Source: Tetracladium setigerum | Taxonomy: Eukaryota > Ascomycota > Leotiomycetes > Helotiales | Length of the DNA: 64,000 bases | Reading direction: 5' to 3' | Assembly (NCBI GenBank): GCA_031472005.1 | Contig: PZJY01000003.1 | Span: 434,001 to 498,000 of the forward strand | Part shown: piece after piece, positions 1 to 11,248 of the stretch | Layout of the letters: each line of letters begins with the position of its first letter | Numbering within the stretch: position 1 is the stretch's first letter | Made by a program: the position numbers and the translations under genes | Notes under the pieces: model-generated | What the model saw: only the letters and a program-made list of their open reading frames with translations | Databases searched by the model: none | What the model was told of the DNA's origin: nothing

Positions 1-1203
1 TTGAGGAAGTGGCATGGGAGACAGAAAGATCAAAAGACTGCATTTAGATCCGGCTTATTCGTAGAATTAGCTCGTTAGATCGCGTCTTCGATTGGAATTA
101 TGCGTCTCTATTACGAAAAGAAGTCAAAAAACACACCAAATTTACTTTCTTCTCCTTTGCGTACAACCTCCTTATAGACCGCAGGTGTCCTCCGGAGGGC
201 CCGCGGAGCGTCACCTATACCTTGAAAACATATCTTACAGTATGAAATTATGTACGAGGCTTGCCTTTTACGTCCAATATGTTTATAAGCAGACTGGTTA
301 TAATCATACCGAGTCTTATCAGGAGAATACGCTCTACGTAGGGATTCCAATCACAAATGGCATCAAAGTCATCTGATAAATGGCACTTTTTTCCAGCATA
401 GTACAGATTGATCATCATTTCGGCTGATAAATAGAGGGTTATGATGCCCTTCTGGGAATGGCACTCTTTTGAGCATAACCTTGAAAACAAGCATTAAAAT
501 GTCTGGATATTTCCCGGTCCGTCCCACATGCTTCATAAACAGGACTAACTATTTAACTGTACAGTACCCTGGTTTCTTTTGCCTGGGTTCTACATTTTGT
601 CGAATGGAGTTCATGCGGGGTGAAATTAATTTTTCTTGAATTGCGCTTTTTTGCACTGCCATCTCTGCATGAAATCCCCTGCATGATGCAGTACCAGTTC
701 CAGTTAGTACCTTACCTCCGTACTTCATGAACATCTTTTCTTCAAGCTCAATTTCCTTTAGGTTGCAACCTCCAACGAAGAGATCAAGGATGCTGATCTC
801 AAGAATAACGGTCGTACCTGCTTCATTGGTACGGGTCACCTAGGATTGTGCATCTCATACTTCAGGCTAATGCCCTTCCGGCGTTTCCATCAAAGAAAAG
901 TTTTGGTACGGAAGTACGTCTCTGCTGTTACCGGAGGATGTATCCATGTTCATGCAACAAACGTACTGTACTGTACTGTACTATATGTACTGCAACAGGT
1001 CTTTTGCAAGTCTAGAAGTTTGCGTGGGGGTAATAATGTAACGTTGACGAAGGAGAAGGAGCCTGTCTTTACAGTATCAATCTTTCTTTTGTTTTGACCG
1101 ACTCCCATGATTACCCGGCAGTTGCTTATTTAAAGTGAAGAGTATTTCTGCTGTTTTTCCTTTCGATTCAGTTCAATAGTTTTGTTTGAAAACTTTGTTG
1201 ATC
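1..1203. other. intergenic, no supported gene
   Basis: Short ORFs on both strands have no recognisable family. The longest minus reading, 549-839, has an ordinary composition but no flanking exons that I could connect. A GTACTGTAC-type palindromic motif occurs at 559-567, and a tandem version of it at 963-981. The last 100 bases before 1204 are pyrimidine-rich and probably hold the promoter and leader of the secreted-protein gene. Confidence 0.5.
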
Positions 1204-2182
1204 ATGCGTTTCTCTATCCTTTCGATCGTTGTTGCCGCTTTGGCTTCGACTGCTTCTGCTCAATTCTTGGTCAACAACTGGTATGTACAGGATAGTACTG
1301 CATGTATATGTCCTCTATCTTCCTACAAGCCCCTCCTCCCCTCTTTTCTCCCAGCCCTCCAAAAACAACTAGAAAACTATCTAATTTACACTTCAAAATC
1401 AAAGGTGTGCATACGCCGTCCATGTCAAATACAACGACGTTGAACACGTCGTCCAATCTGGAAAGCTTCTCAGCCTCCCCTTCGTCCACTCCACCGAATT
1501 TCAAAACCTCCAATTCCGCCGCAACTCCGCTATTGGAGGCGAGTATTTGGACTTCACGTTTTTCAATGAGGGCCAGGCGCAGTGGATGTATAGAATTGCT
1601 CCCGTCACGTTGACCTCAAATGGGCCCTTCTTTGCCGATCCTATGAGGTGGGTTTTGAGGGTTTTCTTTCTCGGGATCGTGTTAGAATTCTGTGATATGT
1701 CTGAAGGAGACGCTCGCGTACCATACATCAGTTGGTTGATTACTCTTGCACAATATGCCTTCTACCTGTTTTGATTAGGGTGGGAGGAGGAGGTAGTTGT
1801 GGAAAATCTCAAGCAAAGTCATGTCTTTGTTCTTCTCTTCCTGTTCGGTGATCTAGATGAGAAAATACCAAAAAGAGGGAACATACTAACACACACCATA
1901 GAATTATCCCTGTTCAAGATACTGATCCACCAAACGGAGGCTCATGTCTTCCATGGTCTAAGAAAGCTGGGCAAGTTGCGAAAGAGAGCATCGCATTCAG
2001 GGATTATGGTGTAAGTCCCCACCCAACCCCACCGAATCCCCAGCCCAGTCACGAATCTTCTTTGTATATATTGATATGTATATGGAACATGTTACTAAGG
2101 TGAAACGCGTGTGTTTGCTTATTAGTTCTGTTATCTGATTCTCAGATGGTGGATCGATCCTTGCCGTTCATACACTCCATAA
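1204..2182 (+). CDS. small secreted protein, possibly BYS1/thaumatin-like
   Basis: The proposed exons are 1204-1280, 1405-1647, 1902-2010 and 2126-2182, giving about 161 residues. The N-terminus is a textbook signal peptide (MRFSILSIVVAALASTASA, cleavage before QF). The mature part begins with an NNWCAYAV stretch, continues with a beta-rich region (LDFTFF, WMYRIAPVTL, GPFFADP) and has GGSCLPW near the end. Introns 1 and 2 are well supported because the frame runs continuously across them. The 3' end is uncertain: a GTAAGT donor follows residue DYG at 2011, with possible acceptors at 2125 or 2145, or the exon may read through to a stop near 2103. The spacing of an early Cys-x-Tyr/Val segment and a late Cys recalls BYS1/thaumatin-like small secreted proteins, but that is a weak resemblance. 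It is probably extracellular; its function is unknown. Confidence 0.7.
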
Positions 2183-2869
2183 GGGTAAGAAGAGAAAGAA
2201 AATACAAACTTTGTATTTTAGAATGGGCAATGGACAATGGAAGATGGAAGAGATATTTGTTGGCATAATTTTTGAATAGTATGAATGATTTATGAAGCAA
2301 TGGTTTATTGAAGTTGTTTTCGTAGGTAAAGAGAGAGAGACTGAGAGAGTGTGTGTGTGTGTGAGAGAGTGAGGGGATGGAATATGGACACTCTTTGAAC
2401 CGAAATGTAATCAATCTTACCTGCAAGCCAAATGGGATTTTGTGAATTAATTCTAATGAGAAGAAGATTTTTTCTTCTTCTTGATATCGTAGAACATGCA
2501 TAAAATACCTACTCTTCTACTCATAAATTGTATATGGGTAGCTTCTCTTAAGGGACGCTAATGCTAGTTCCTAGCTAAGCGAGTCCGACTTTGAAACCAA
2601 TTTTCAAGCACCGAACTCTGCGGAGACATCGTTGCTATCTTTCTTCCCTCTGACTCTCGAATCTGTGGGGAAATGGCTAGAAGCGTTCTTTGGTTAAGTA
2701 TACTCTCTGCTAACGTCGTTTAATAGTAGTGCAGAGTAAATAGACTCCCTACTCAGGTCCGGAAATTGCACGTGAGTGGGTGAGCGTATAAACGAGGGGC
2801 ATTTTTGAATATTTTCCAACCACCCCTCCTTCCCCTTCCATACACTTTCCTCACACTCTCCCTCCTCCA
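2183..2869. other. intergenic, rit1 promoter region
   Basis: AT-rich sequence with a GA/GT microsatellite and no convincing coding exon. The last 60 bases before 2870 are a strong pyrimidine (CT) tract directly upstream of the Rit1 start, as is common in fungal core promoters. Confidence 0.45.
2331..2374. repeat. (GA)n/(GT)n microsatellite
   Basis: An imperfect run of GA followed by GT dinucleotides and then GA again, in the intergenic DNA downstream of the first secreted-protein gene. Confidence 0.85.
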
Positions 2870-4612
2870 ATGCCTGCTCTCTCAGCAGCAGACCTCATCT
2901 TCTCCTCCGAGCAAGCAAACCACAACTTCAACAAGACTCTCGGTGAAATCAAACGGTCAACGCTCTCGATCCACAATCGACTAACTTCCATCCTGCGCGA
3001 TGCCGAGTTTGCGCAATCCGTGGCGACCGCATATGGACGACCCTTGATTGCAAACGAACGATGTGGAAGCTGGTACATTGATCCCGAACAAAAGGGGGGA
3101 GTGCGTATTTTAAGAGCACGGATGGCCATCAGAGTGTGTGGAAGTTTAGTTCGAGGAGATTGAACTTGCATTTGCTGGAAATCATTGGAAAACATGATGG
3201 GTAGGAATAGTTCCTTGTTTTCTCTTTTGCTTGAGTTGAAAATGTATACTGAGAGAAATTTGCAGATGCATTATTATAGACTCTACGAGAAGAGGAAAGA
3301 GTGAGACGCCTTGGCAAATGCTGTAATTCTTTGTTTGTATTAACATCTTAAAGGAATGCCAGATGCGCTCAGCAAAACCATCCCGATATGGTGCAGCGTC
3401 ATTAACCGGTTCCTCTTCCCAAACGAACCTCAATATCACAAATTGTACACTCCCCCACAGGCTGTCTCTGAATCCGAAAACTCCCAAATCTCCGCTCTTC
3501 TTCCATCCTTTGTCAAAGCCCTCCAAGACCTCAAGATCAAACCCGAATCAATCAAACAGCACATCTCAAAACCACTCCGTCCCATCTGGGTAACTCCAGA
3601 ATCACACATCGCCGCTGTTTCCACGATCTTTGAGAATTTTCACCCCGTGATATGCTGTACAGTTTCAAAACGGGTTGCAGGAGGAGAGTCAAGCGAGGGC
3701 GGGTATATACAGGGTGCTGGCGACGACACTGAGAATTGGGCATTCGGACTTACACCATTGATATTTTGGCAGAATCAACAAATGCTGCTATCTACTCCAG
3801 AACCTGATCTACCAGATCTCATCAGGATGTTGGTACGACGAATGGCATCGAGTGACAAACCGTCGTCAGGTGGTGGAGGTGCGTTGACGTGTGTTAGACC
3901 GACTTCATATCTGTTTATTACCAAAATACCGGAGATTACTGCGATGCCTGACAAGACTGGAGCGGATAATATTACGATCGTTTTGCAACCGACCGTTACG
4001 GCTGAGAGTACTTGGTTGACTTCGACGAGTCGGATTGATGTTGGCGTTGGTGCTCACAAGATTGGATATAGAGGGTTGAGAACCGCTTTACCTTTCATCA
4101 TTGAATTTGTGAGGAAAGCCTTATTCCCAGAAAATCCGCAGAATACGCCTCCAAAAGATGAACTTATGAGCATGGTCAAGCAACAGCAAGATACATCGCC
4201 AGAGTTATCTACCTCCCTTACATATACCGAGTCAGAGCCACCTACAAAGCTCGAAAACAGCACACCCCAAAACCGAGCCGGCAAACAGTCATCACCAAAT
4301 TTCGAAAGCGAACAAAGTCATCCGCCAGGTCCAGGTCTCGATGAGAAGCACATCAGCCACGCTGACAAACACATCATCATTGCATGCGAAACGGGAACAG
4401 ATCTCTCCATAGGCGTTGGTCTTGCTATAGTCTGTCTTTTCTTCGATAGTGAGGGCGAGATCTTGAACTCAGGGAGTGCAAAGAGTGTGATGAATAAGGA
4501 TTTTGTGAAGAGTAGATTGACTTGGTTCGCTACTTCGATGCCGCATGCGAATCCGGCGAGGGGGACGTTGCAGAGTGTGAATAGCTTTTTGATGGATCAT
4601 CGTAGGGAGTAG
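2870..4612 (+). CDS. RIT1: initiator tRNA A64 2'-O-ribosylphosphate transferase (frameshift in exon 1)
   Basis: This enzyme family adds a phosphoribosyl group to A64 of initiator tRNA-Met, keeping it out of elongation. The exons are 2870-3200, 3266-3300 and 3354-4612, about 541 residues. The N-terminal domain shows the family motifs ANERCGSWYIDP, FKSTDGH, SSRRLNLHLL and DSTRRGKRMPDALSKTIPIW. The C-terminal phosphatase-like Rit1 domain carries CETGTDLSIGVGLA and the GSAKSVMNKDFVKSRLTWF segment. The frame breaks at the six-G run 3094-3099: one more G gives an uninterrupted KGGSAYFKSTDGH reading and a spliced length divisible by three. The ATG at 2870 fits the family N-terminus. It is single copy, with no functional partner nearby. 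The identification is firm. Whether the frameshift is biological is doubtful, given the same lesion in many neighbouring genes. Confidence 0.93.
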
Positions 4613-5398
4613 TGGAGTGATTAGGTACAGGGAATCGAATATCAAAAACTTGGATAAATCAACAGTTTGGATGAATCAAGAACTAGAACAATCCACAACA
4701 GAGAGGAATCGATAAACGAAAGAAATCAACAACGGAGATATATGCATAGCAACAGTAGAGTAGAAACCCTCATCAGTTGAAATGACATATTGAGCTTGAA
4801 ATCATTACTACTTTCATTCATAAACGGAAACAGGCCTACAGCGCCGAAAGCCTCATTTCCCAGATTCCTTTTTGGCCTCTGCCGTCTTCTCGTCTGGATA
4901 CTGGCCATGGCCAATCGTCATCAAAATCTTCAGGCGCTCTATGCTGTCAAGTCGCTGTCGCTTCTTCGAGGGCTCTTTTCATACATCGCATCGACAACCT
5001 TTCAACTCACCTTTAACCTTCTAGAAGGACCCTTAAGTCTCTTAGTCTTGTCCTATCAAATTAAAATTTCACTTTCATTTTCAACTTTCATGCCCTTCTG
5101 GTTGATGAATAGTCAACTCGAGGAGCTTTTCCTGCACCTTCATCCCCTGATTTGAAGTGGTACTCCACATCACTCCCCAATTCATAAATACAGATTTTGA
5201 ATAAGAGGAAGGGCATAAGTATTCACTTTCCATCTTGCAAATCCAGCATAGCGAGAAAAACAGTGCCGCACTTTTGGCACAAGTAAGTCTATAGCAATTG
5301 ACTACCTCCGGACCGAACTCCATCCTCCCAATGGGTATATTGCAGCACCCGTCCATGTTTCACCTCTCTCTAGTATATCTATCCATTCCTCCTCCTCT
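4613..5398. other. intergenic, possible minus-strand small gene
   Basis: No complete gene could be assembled. On the minus strand there are three protein-like stretches: a YLCQKCGTVF segment ending in LDLQDGK around 5240-5300, an ELGSDVEYHF segment around 5105-5205, and a basic C-terminal segment (KKRQRLDSIERLK, then a stop at 4853) around 4853-4985. They may be exons of one small zinc-binding protein, but the first two are separated by an in-frame TGA and no consistent splice pattern was found. Confidence 0.25.
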
Positions 5399-6083
5399 TT
5401 AACCAGCCAATGCCTTCTCAATCAACTCTCTACTCTTATCACTCATCTCCAAACTCAAAGCTAACTTCCTCCCCTCCGTACTCATCTTCAACCACGTCTT
5501 CTGCAAAATCTTCAACACTTTCTCTTCATCTTCAATCCCCTTCTCAAACTCATCAAACTGATCGTCGAGAAACACTAGGCAGGCCACATCCTCCAAAACC
5601 TATATCAGAATCCCAAAATATTAGCTTCCATAATTCCCACCCTTTTCACTACATGTCGATCCCATGCATGCCCCCCTCTCAGTATCTCACTCACCTGCGT
5701 CTCCTCATTACTCTTCAAATCCTCCTTCCTTATCAACCGCCTCACCTCCTCCGCCTCCTCCGCCGAAAACCCCACACTCAGACAAATCGCCGCCGCATCA
5801 TCCGCCTGCCTCTTCTTCAGAAACGTCCTCCACGCAAAATACCCCGCCTTGGTCGCGGGTAGCTCGACCGCGGGATCTCCCAGCGGCGAAAATGCTGCGC
5901 GCGGATGGCGACTTTGAGGATGGGCGAGGCTGAGGGATGGCGGAGGGAGAGGTAATGTGTCATTTGGCGCGCGTAGTGGAGTTCGTAGGGTGTTGGGGTG
6001 TTGTTGATGGTTCTGATGGTGGGGTCAAGGGCGTGGGCGGCGTCGATTTTGGCTATGGCTGCTTCGTAGTGGGTGGTGGCCAT
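5399..6083 (-). CDS. DUF4202 domain protein (frameshift in exon 1)
   Basis: Exon 1 spans 6083-5695 and exon 2 5599-5399, separated by a 95-nt intron, for about 196 residues. The start at 6083 (MATTHYEAAIAKIDAAHALDP) matches the usual N-terminus of DUF4202 proteins; an in-frame ATG lies upstream at 6155. The family signatures YELHYARQMTHYL, RAQHFRRWEIPRSSYP, KAGYFAWRTFLKK and, in exon 2, VACLVFLDDQFDEFE are all visible. The function of DUF4202 is not known; it is sometimes described as a glutamyl-tRNA synthetase-like domain, and the conserved HxxRW-type segment suggests a buried polar site. Within the motif RSSYP, the frame is lost near 5854-5859 (a short C run on the coding strand). One extra C restores the domain and a length divisible by three. 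It lies tail to tail with rit1. Confidence 0.88.
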
Positions 6084-6997
6084 GGTGAGGATGGGGTAGG
6101 TAGGTAGGTAGAATGGGTTGCTTGTGGGTGTTGGAATGCTTTTGCTGTTGAGCAATGGTTCTAGATAATAAATAGAAGTTGGGTTGTCGTTGTCTTTAGA
6201 TGTTTGCGGGATGGGGATGCGGCCGCAAAAGCAAATGCGACGTGGGGTGAGGTTGGATGGTTAGATCTTGATAAGATCTGAATTTGAGCCAATAGAAGCG
6301 TTTGCTTTGCAATTCGGGTTGAATGATTTTTTTTTAAAAAGGTACTCGTCGACATAAAAAGCAACCTCATAGAATTCCTGTCTAAAAATCCATTCGTCTG
6401 ATATTTTGGGAGTTAATTGAACCTCATGCTGTTGGCTTCCGCACGGGAGGAGGGGGAAGGGGTTCGATATCTGAACATTTTTTATTTTCATTTCCAACCT
6501 TCAGATTTCCGGGGTAAATTTTTTCTTCATATTATCTATCAGCTAGCTAGCTACTTGCTGAATCTTTATTTTACTATACCCCATCTTTCTAGCAAAGGTA
6601 GGTGATAACTAACAGTGTGTGCATGCGTGCATAAATAAGCGACGACTTTCTTCATTCTTCTGTTTCTTGCTCCTGTATAGTACAGTACAGTAGCATGGGT
6701 ATATAGTATCTTTTGCAGCATATCTTCCCTCCTCCCGTCGCTTGCTGTTAGATGAATTCTTCTCCTCGCTTTACACTAGTTTCTTTGAATTTTGATCCAC
6801 GTTTCTCCTCTCTGACTTTCTACCCTCGCTAACCGTCGAGTTGGAATATTTCCGCAAGCGTGATGGAATAGAGGTAACTAAGTTCTCAGATCGACCCCCT
6901 TATTACAGTATATATGCTCGGGTATACGCGCTCTCCTCTCACTCACTCACTCACTCACTAACTCACACACACTCTCTTCTCCCCCCTTCTCTCCCTC
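6084..6997. other. intergenic between DUF4202 and LaeA-like genes
   Basis: AT-rich DNA with no gene recognised. It holds a short TAGG repeat near 6103-6116, an AGTACAGTACAGTAG palindromic motif at 6679-6693 and an ACTC tetranucleotide run at 6940-6964. This stretch contains the promoter of the DUF4202 gene and the 3' end of the LaeA-like transcript. Confidence 0.45.
6940..6964. repeat. (ACTC)n microsatellite
   Basis: About six uninterrupted tetranucleotide units just beyond the stop codon of the LaeA-like gene, so probably in its 3' UTR. Confidence 0.85.
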
Positions 6998-8285
6998 TCA
7001 ACCTCCACGGAGCGGTTTTTGACCATAAACAAATCTAAACTTTCCATAGAAATGACTGTCTTTATTTCGAAACTCGGTCGTGGCTCGATCGATGGAGTCA
7101 CGCGCTTCAGCGACCGATTTGCCCTGGATGCGCGTCATGATGGTGAAGCAGTAGGCGTCGATGCTTTCGCTGACGCATTCCATCAATACCTCGCCGAGCA
7201 GTTTGGGCTGTTTGCCGGCTGCCCAGGATCCGAATGGTACCTAAATGAATAATGTGTGGTTAGAATTTGAGCCTTTTCATGGTAATTGTGGCAGTAGGAG
7301 TAGCTGTTGCGGGGGACAATGAAAAACTGTGTAGAAAAAATACCTTGTACAAGTCTTCTCTCACATCCACAAAACCAGCATCAAGCAATCCCTGTTTAAG
7401 AGAAGAGGAGATATCCATATCCTTTCCAATGACCTTGGCCGTCTCATTAACATCACTCATTAATTTCCTAAAGACCGGCGCCTTCTCCAGCGTGGGATCC
7501 TCATCGGAAAAGATGAAGCCCTCGAATTCTTGCAGTTCGAACCAGCCGCCGGGTTTGAGATTTTCAAGGGCTTGCTCATATAGACGAGGCCAGTCGGAGA
7601 GTGAGCCGTTGAGCATTCGAGTGTGGATGAAGTCAAAGGATTCGTTTTCACGGTAGACCCATGGACTGGCGATGTCATCGACGACGAAGCGGCAGTTGGG
7701 GGGCACCCAGGAGGGCTGAATAGGACTGAGATCGTTGCCGATGACTTCGGCCATGGGGTAGCGGTCGGCGAATTCAATGGCCTGTGAGACGATAATAAAT
7801 ATGTGAGATCACACTTTTGAAGTGGAAGTCTTGGGAGGGAGAGAGAGGAGCGCACCCAGGTTCCAGTTCCTGTGCCTAGATCTAGCACTCTTTGTGGATA
7901 GTCACCAATGGGAGCAGCAAATAGGTCCCCTCCTATTATCATGAGCCAACACCAGTGGTAATACTCTAGGCTATTCACAATAAATCTCCATCATCAGCCA
8001 TTGCCATCTACAGTATTCTTTCTGTTGTTTTGAAAGTGGGAGAGTGCAAAAGGGGCTTGGCGAAAGGGGTAAAAGCGAAGAAGGAATTGCTTGCTCGCTT
8101 GCTCACCGTTCTTGTTCTCGGTCATCATTAGGCAAATAGTACTCGCCCGATCGAAAGCTGTGATAGCGTCGTCCATTCTCATAGTAATAATCTCTCACAA
8201 AGCTCTTCAGCGATGTATGTCTCGATTCGCCGCCAGCTGAAGAGCCGAAGGCGGAATCTCCATCCCATCTGGCATCTTGATCCAT
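6998..8285 (-). CDS. LaeA-like SAM-dependent methyltransferase
   Basis: The four exons are 8285-8107, 7970-7856, 7781-7344 and 7240-6998, totalling 324 residues with every junction in phase. The N-terminus resembles UMTA/LaeA-type proteins (SFVRDYYYENGRRYHSFRSG followed by YYLPNDDREQER). The SAM-binding motif I is VLDLGTGTGTWAIEF, motif II contains VIGNDLSPIQP, and the post-motif segment is ENLKPGGWFELQEF. The conserved C-terminal tail KFRFVYGQKP is present. LaeA itself is a nuclear regulator of secondary metabolism, but this family has many paralogues per genome and this copy is not next to a biosynthetic cluster, so a regulatory role is not established. The start is the first ATG after an in-frame stop. 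It is intact, unlike several neighbours. Confidence 0.9.
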
Positions 8286-9553
8286 CTCGAAGGGCGGTGG
8301 CGGCGCGGGGCATTATTGCTGTTGTTGTTGGGCAGGGCGGGAGGAGGAGGGTCATGGTCAGGTGGCTGGCCTGTCTCTCCCAGCATTGCGGTTGAGTGGT
8401 AGTAGTGTGAAAGTTTTCATCAGGTTTGAAACTTGTTATTTTGCTGTTGCTGTTGATGGTGTTGTGGTTGTGGATGTGGATGTGTCGAGGGGTGGGATCA
8501 GGGTATTAACATATTGAGTTTCGTGGGCCGAGCAGAAGAAGGTTCAGCATGCATTGAAGACGTTCACTAGTCTGGCAGCCCCGTTTTACTCTTTTACACC
8601 ATCATTATTGGGAAGTGGCGGCGCTTCCTTGCTGAGAGGACGTCGACATGAGAAAAGGTTAAGTGATTAAACGTTTCTGATAATGCGGGACTGAATCAGA
8701 GGCAGGGCCAGGAACCCATAGAAAGAAGGTAGATAGAATTATGCCCTGGATTGTTCTGGAAGTAAACGAGAAACGACACTCTACTGTAATAATGGCGTGG
8801 TCCGTCACCGTCACCCATGCTTCCCACGATTGTTGGTGGTTCGTCCCGACTCCCGAAACCGTGGGATTCATGGACCAATCCAATGTCCAACTGTTACGGT
8901 GGTGTGAGAAGGCAACAACACCAAGGTGAGGAGTGAGTGTGGGGTTTGGTGAGAACTGATTGATCATTTTACAAAGTAAGTATTGTCTGTACTGTGTATT
9001 GTATCGTCTTATTCTCGAGTAAAGGTAAGATAACGGGACCTAAGGTAGTAAGATACCTGAGAATTGTAGTCGGTATGGTATTCTGGTAATTTTTTGTGTT
9101 GGTATGGACACTGGATTGAATTAATTGGATTAGATTATTGGGCTGCTATTTCATTATTGTATTTCATCTTGCTATTATTGTGTTATGTTATCCCCTTCCT
9201 TTTCCCTTTTCAGGATGGCTTGTCGTCGAGTCGTGAATTGGCCTAACTACTTGCTGTCTCGCAGTCTATCATGATACAGCAGGTACGCGTCCTTCTCGAC
9301 TTTCTCCATCCACCAACTAACAACTCTTCAGGAAGTATGAGAAAGCTTTCTCTTCTAACATCCACCTCCCTTGTGCCTTGACTCTTGAGCCTCCCGTCCG
9401 TCCGGCTGCCATCATCCCTCCGCGAGCGCCTCTGGATTCTGCAGGTCGATTGTCTTTCTTCCTGCAAGCTGCTCACATCGCATGGCATGGATGATGGATG
9501 AATGCTGCTGCTGCACCTCGCACCACGGTCCATGTCACGAGACGGAGCCAACC

Positions 9554-9588
9554 AACACATACACACACACTCACACACATCATACACA
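9554..9588. repeat. (AC)n microsatellite
   Basis: An imperfect AC dinucleotide run in the SCAP upstream region. Confidence 0.85.
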
Positions 9589-10702
9589 TTTATTACACAC
9601 CACTCCGGTCGGCGCAAGAGGGAAGTTTTGCGAAAGACCTGGCTCCTGGGAGCATGGTGGGAGTTGCGCTGGCTCTCCCCCATCTCATTCGCCCAGTGCG
9701 TGTGCAGCACTGTCGCTTCGATCAAGAGGCAGCAAAAATCACACCACTTTCCCGTCAGAATGGGCAGATCAGCATACGATCTGGACCCTTTTTGCACACC
9801 TGGAAGCTGGAAATTAGGTGAGGGGAACATCGCGGGCGATGGCAAGCGCGTAGACGGAGGATGAGATGAATATATATATATATGAGGTCCCAGGGCGACC
9901 GCGACGTGGAGGCTTGCACAAAAGCAGCAGGTCGCCGCCGAGAGTCTCGTTGTTGTTGTTGCTTCTTGCTCCTGCTTCCCTTCCCTTCTCCTTTTCTCAT
10001 CCCGTCTGCTGCACGCACAGAAAGCCCCAAGCTCCGAACAAGTACTCGGGGAAACGCGCAAAGGGGTTACTATTGCCCCTCCACTCCTCATCCAGACCGA
10101 CCCGTCAAATATTAATACCTCCCTTCACATTGGTCCGGATGTGATGGCATCCCCGCCATGATCTTGTTCTTGAGCTTGAGGGAGCTTGCTGCTGTTACGG
10201 CTGCTGCGAAATAATGGAGAATATGCTGTTGTGGGAGACGCTCAAGGAGCAATGGCCTCGCAAAGATGAGCAGAGTAAGTCGTTGTTTTACCTTCTCTCT
10301 TCCTGCGCTGTTTACAATTCCCTTCAATTCTTTTCTTTTCCCTTTTCCCCCTGCGGTGGTGGAAGTGCACTCCCGCATTGTGTCTGGAAGCAAGCAACAG
10401 TGTTATTTATTCCCAACATTATGGGAGGATAATATTGGGAGGAGGAGGATGATGTCGATATGCTGCGAAATATGATGGATCACATCAATCGATTCGTGGG
10501 TGCTGGTCCCGCCTGCCGACCCTTTGGTGCTAGCGTGAGCACGAAAGTCGCTGCCTCTTGGCTTGTGGCAGACTTGTGCTGGTGGCCCCCCAGCTAGAAT
10601 CCGAAGTCCTTTCCTCCCCCAACCTTAATGTGTGTGTGTCTGAGAATCAAATATTCGAGAGAAAACACACCCCTCGACAACAACAACCATCCAATCGGCC
10701 AG

Positions 10703-10742
10703 ATATACACACACGCATACACATACACACATACACACACAA
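10703..10742. repeat. (AC)n microsatellite
   Basis: A second imperfect AC run, about 500 bp upstream of the SCAP start and on the same strand as the first. Confidence 0.85.
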
Positions 10743-11248
10743 TAGAGATCCCTGGGCCTCCCGCGCATTCATTCTTCGACCTACTCCACTCTTACAATCT
10801 GCTGTGTTCGGCCGCCGCCCTCCTTCTGCTTGCTGACCACTCCGCACACAACCCACTCCAGAGCGAACTGCTGTCCTCCACACTGGTAACGAACGCCCAC
10901 AACCCAAACCCTCGAATCCGCAGCCGCAAATGCCGCTTGTGCGAGAGCAATAAGAGATCGCCCTTCTTCATTCGCTGCGGCATGTGCGACATCAACATTG
11001 ACACCGCCCGGGGAAATACAGACGTGCAGCAGCAGCGTTCGCCATGATCTCCGATTCAAGCATCGACTCCTCTGATTCCATCCTCCTATTCATGGTTGTT
11101 GCTTCCACTCGCTGCGGGGTCAATTGTCCCAGGAATATCATCACAAGTTTACAAGAGCTGGATCAAGTTCACTAATACCTCCAAAGTCTTTGCTTTAGGG
11201 GCCTCCCTGCTGGTGCTCGTCGGCAAGTTCGCTGAGAATCCAGCGAGC

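Larger units (their letters stand above)
8286..11248. other. long gene-free leader upstream of SCAP
   Basis: About 3 kb without a supported gene. ORFs of up to 282 codons occur (minus 9243-10091), but their composition follows simple repeats (AC, AT and CT tracts) and no family or splice pattern supports them. Likely contents are the promoter of the LaeA-like gene and a long promoter or 5' UTR for SCAP with several short upstream ATGs. The SCAP reading frame stays open upstream to an ATG at 11096. Confidence 0.4.

Noticed and set aside
9243..10091. 282-codon minus-strand ORF
   Set aside because: It overlaps AC and AT microsatellites, has low-complexity composition and no domain, and competing ORFs exist in other frames.
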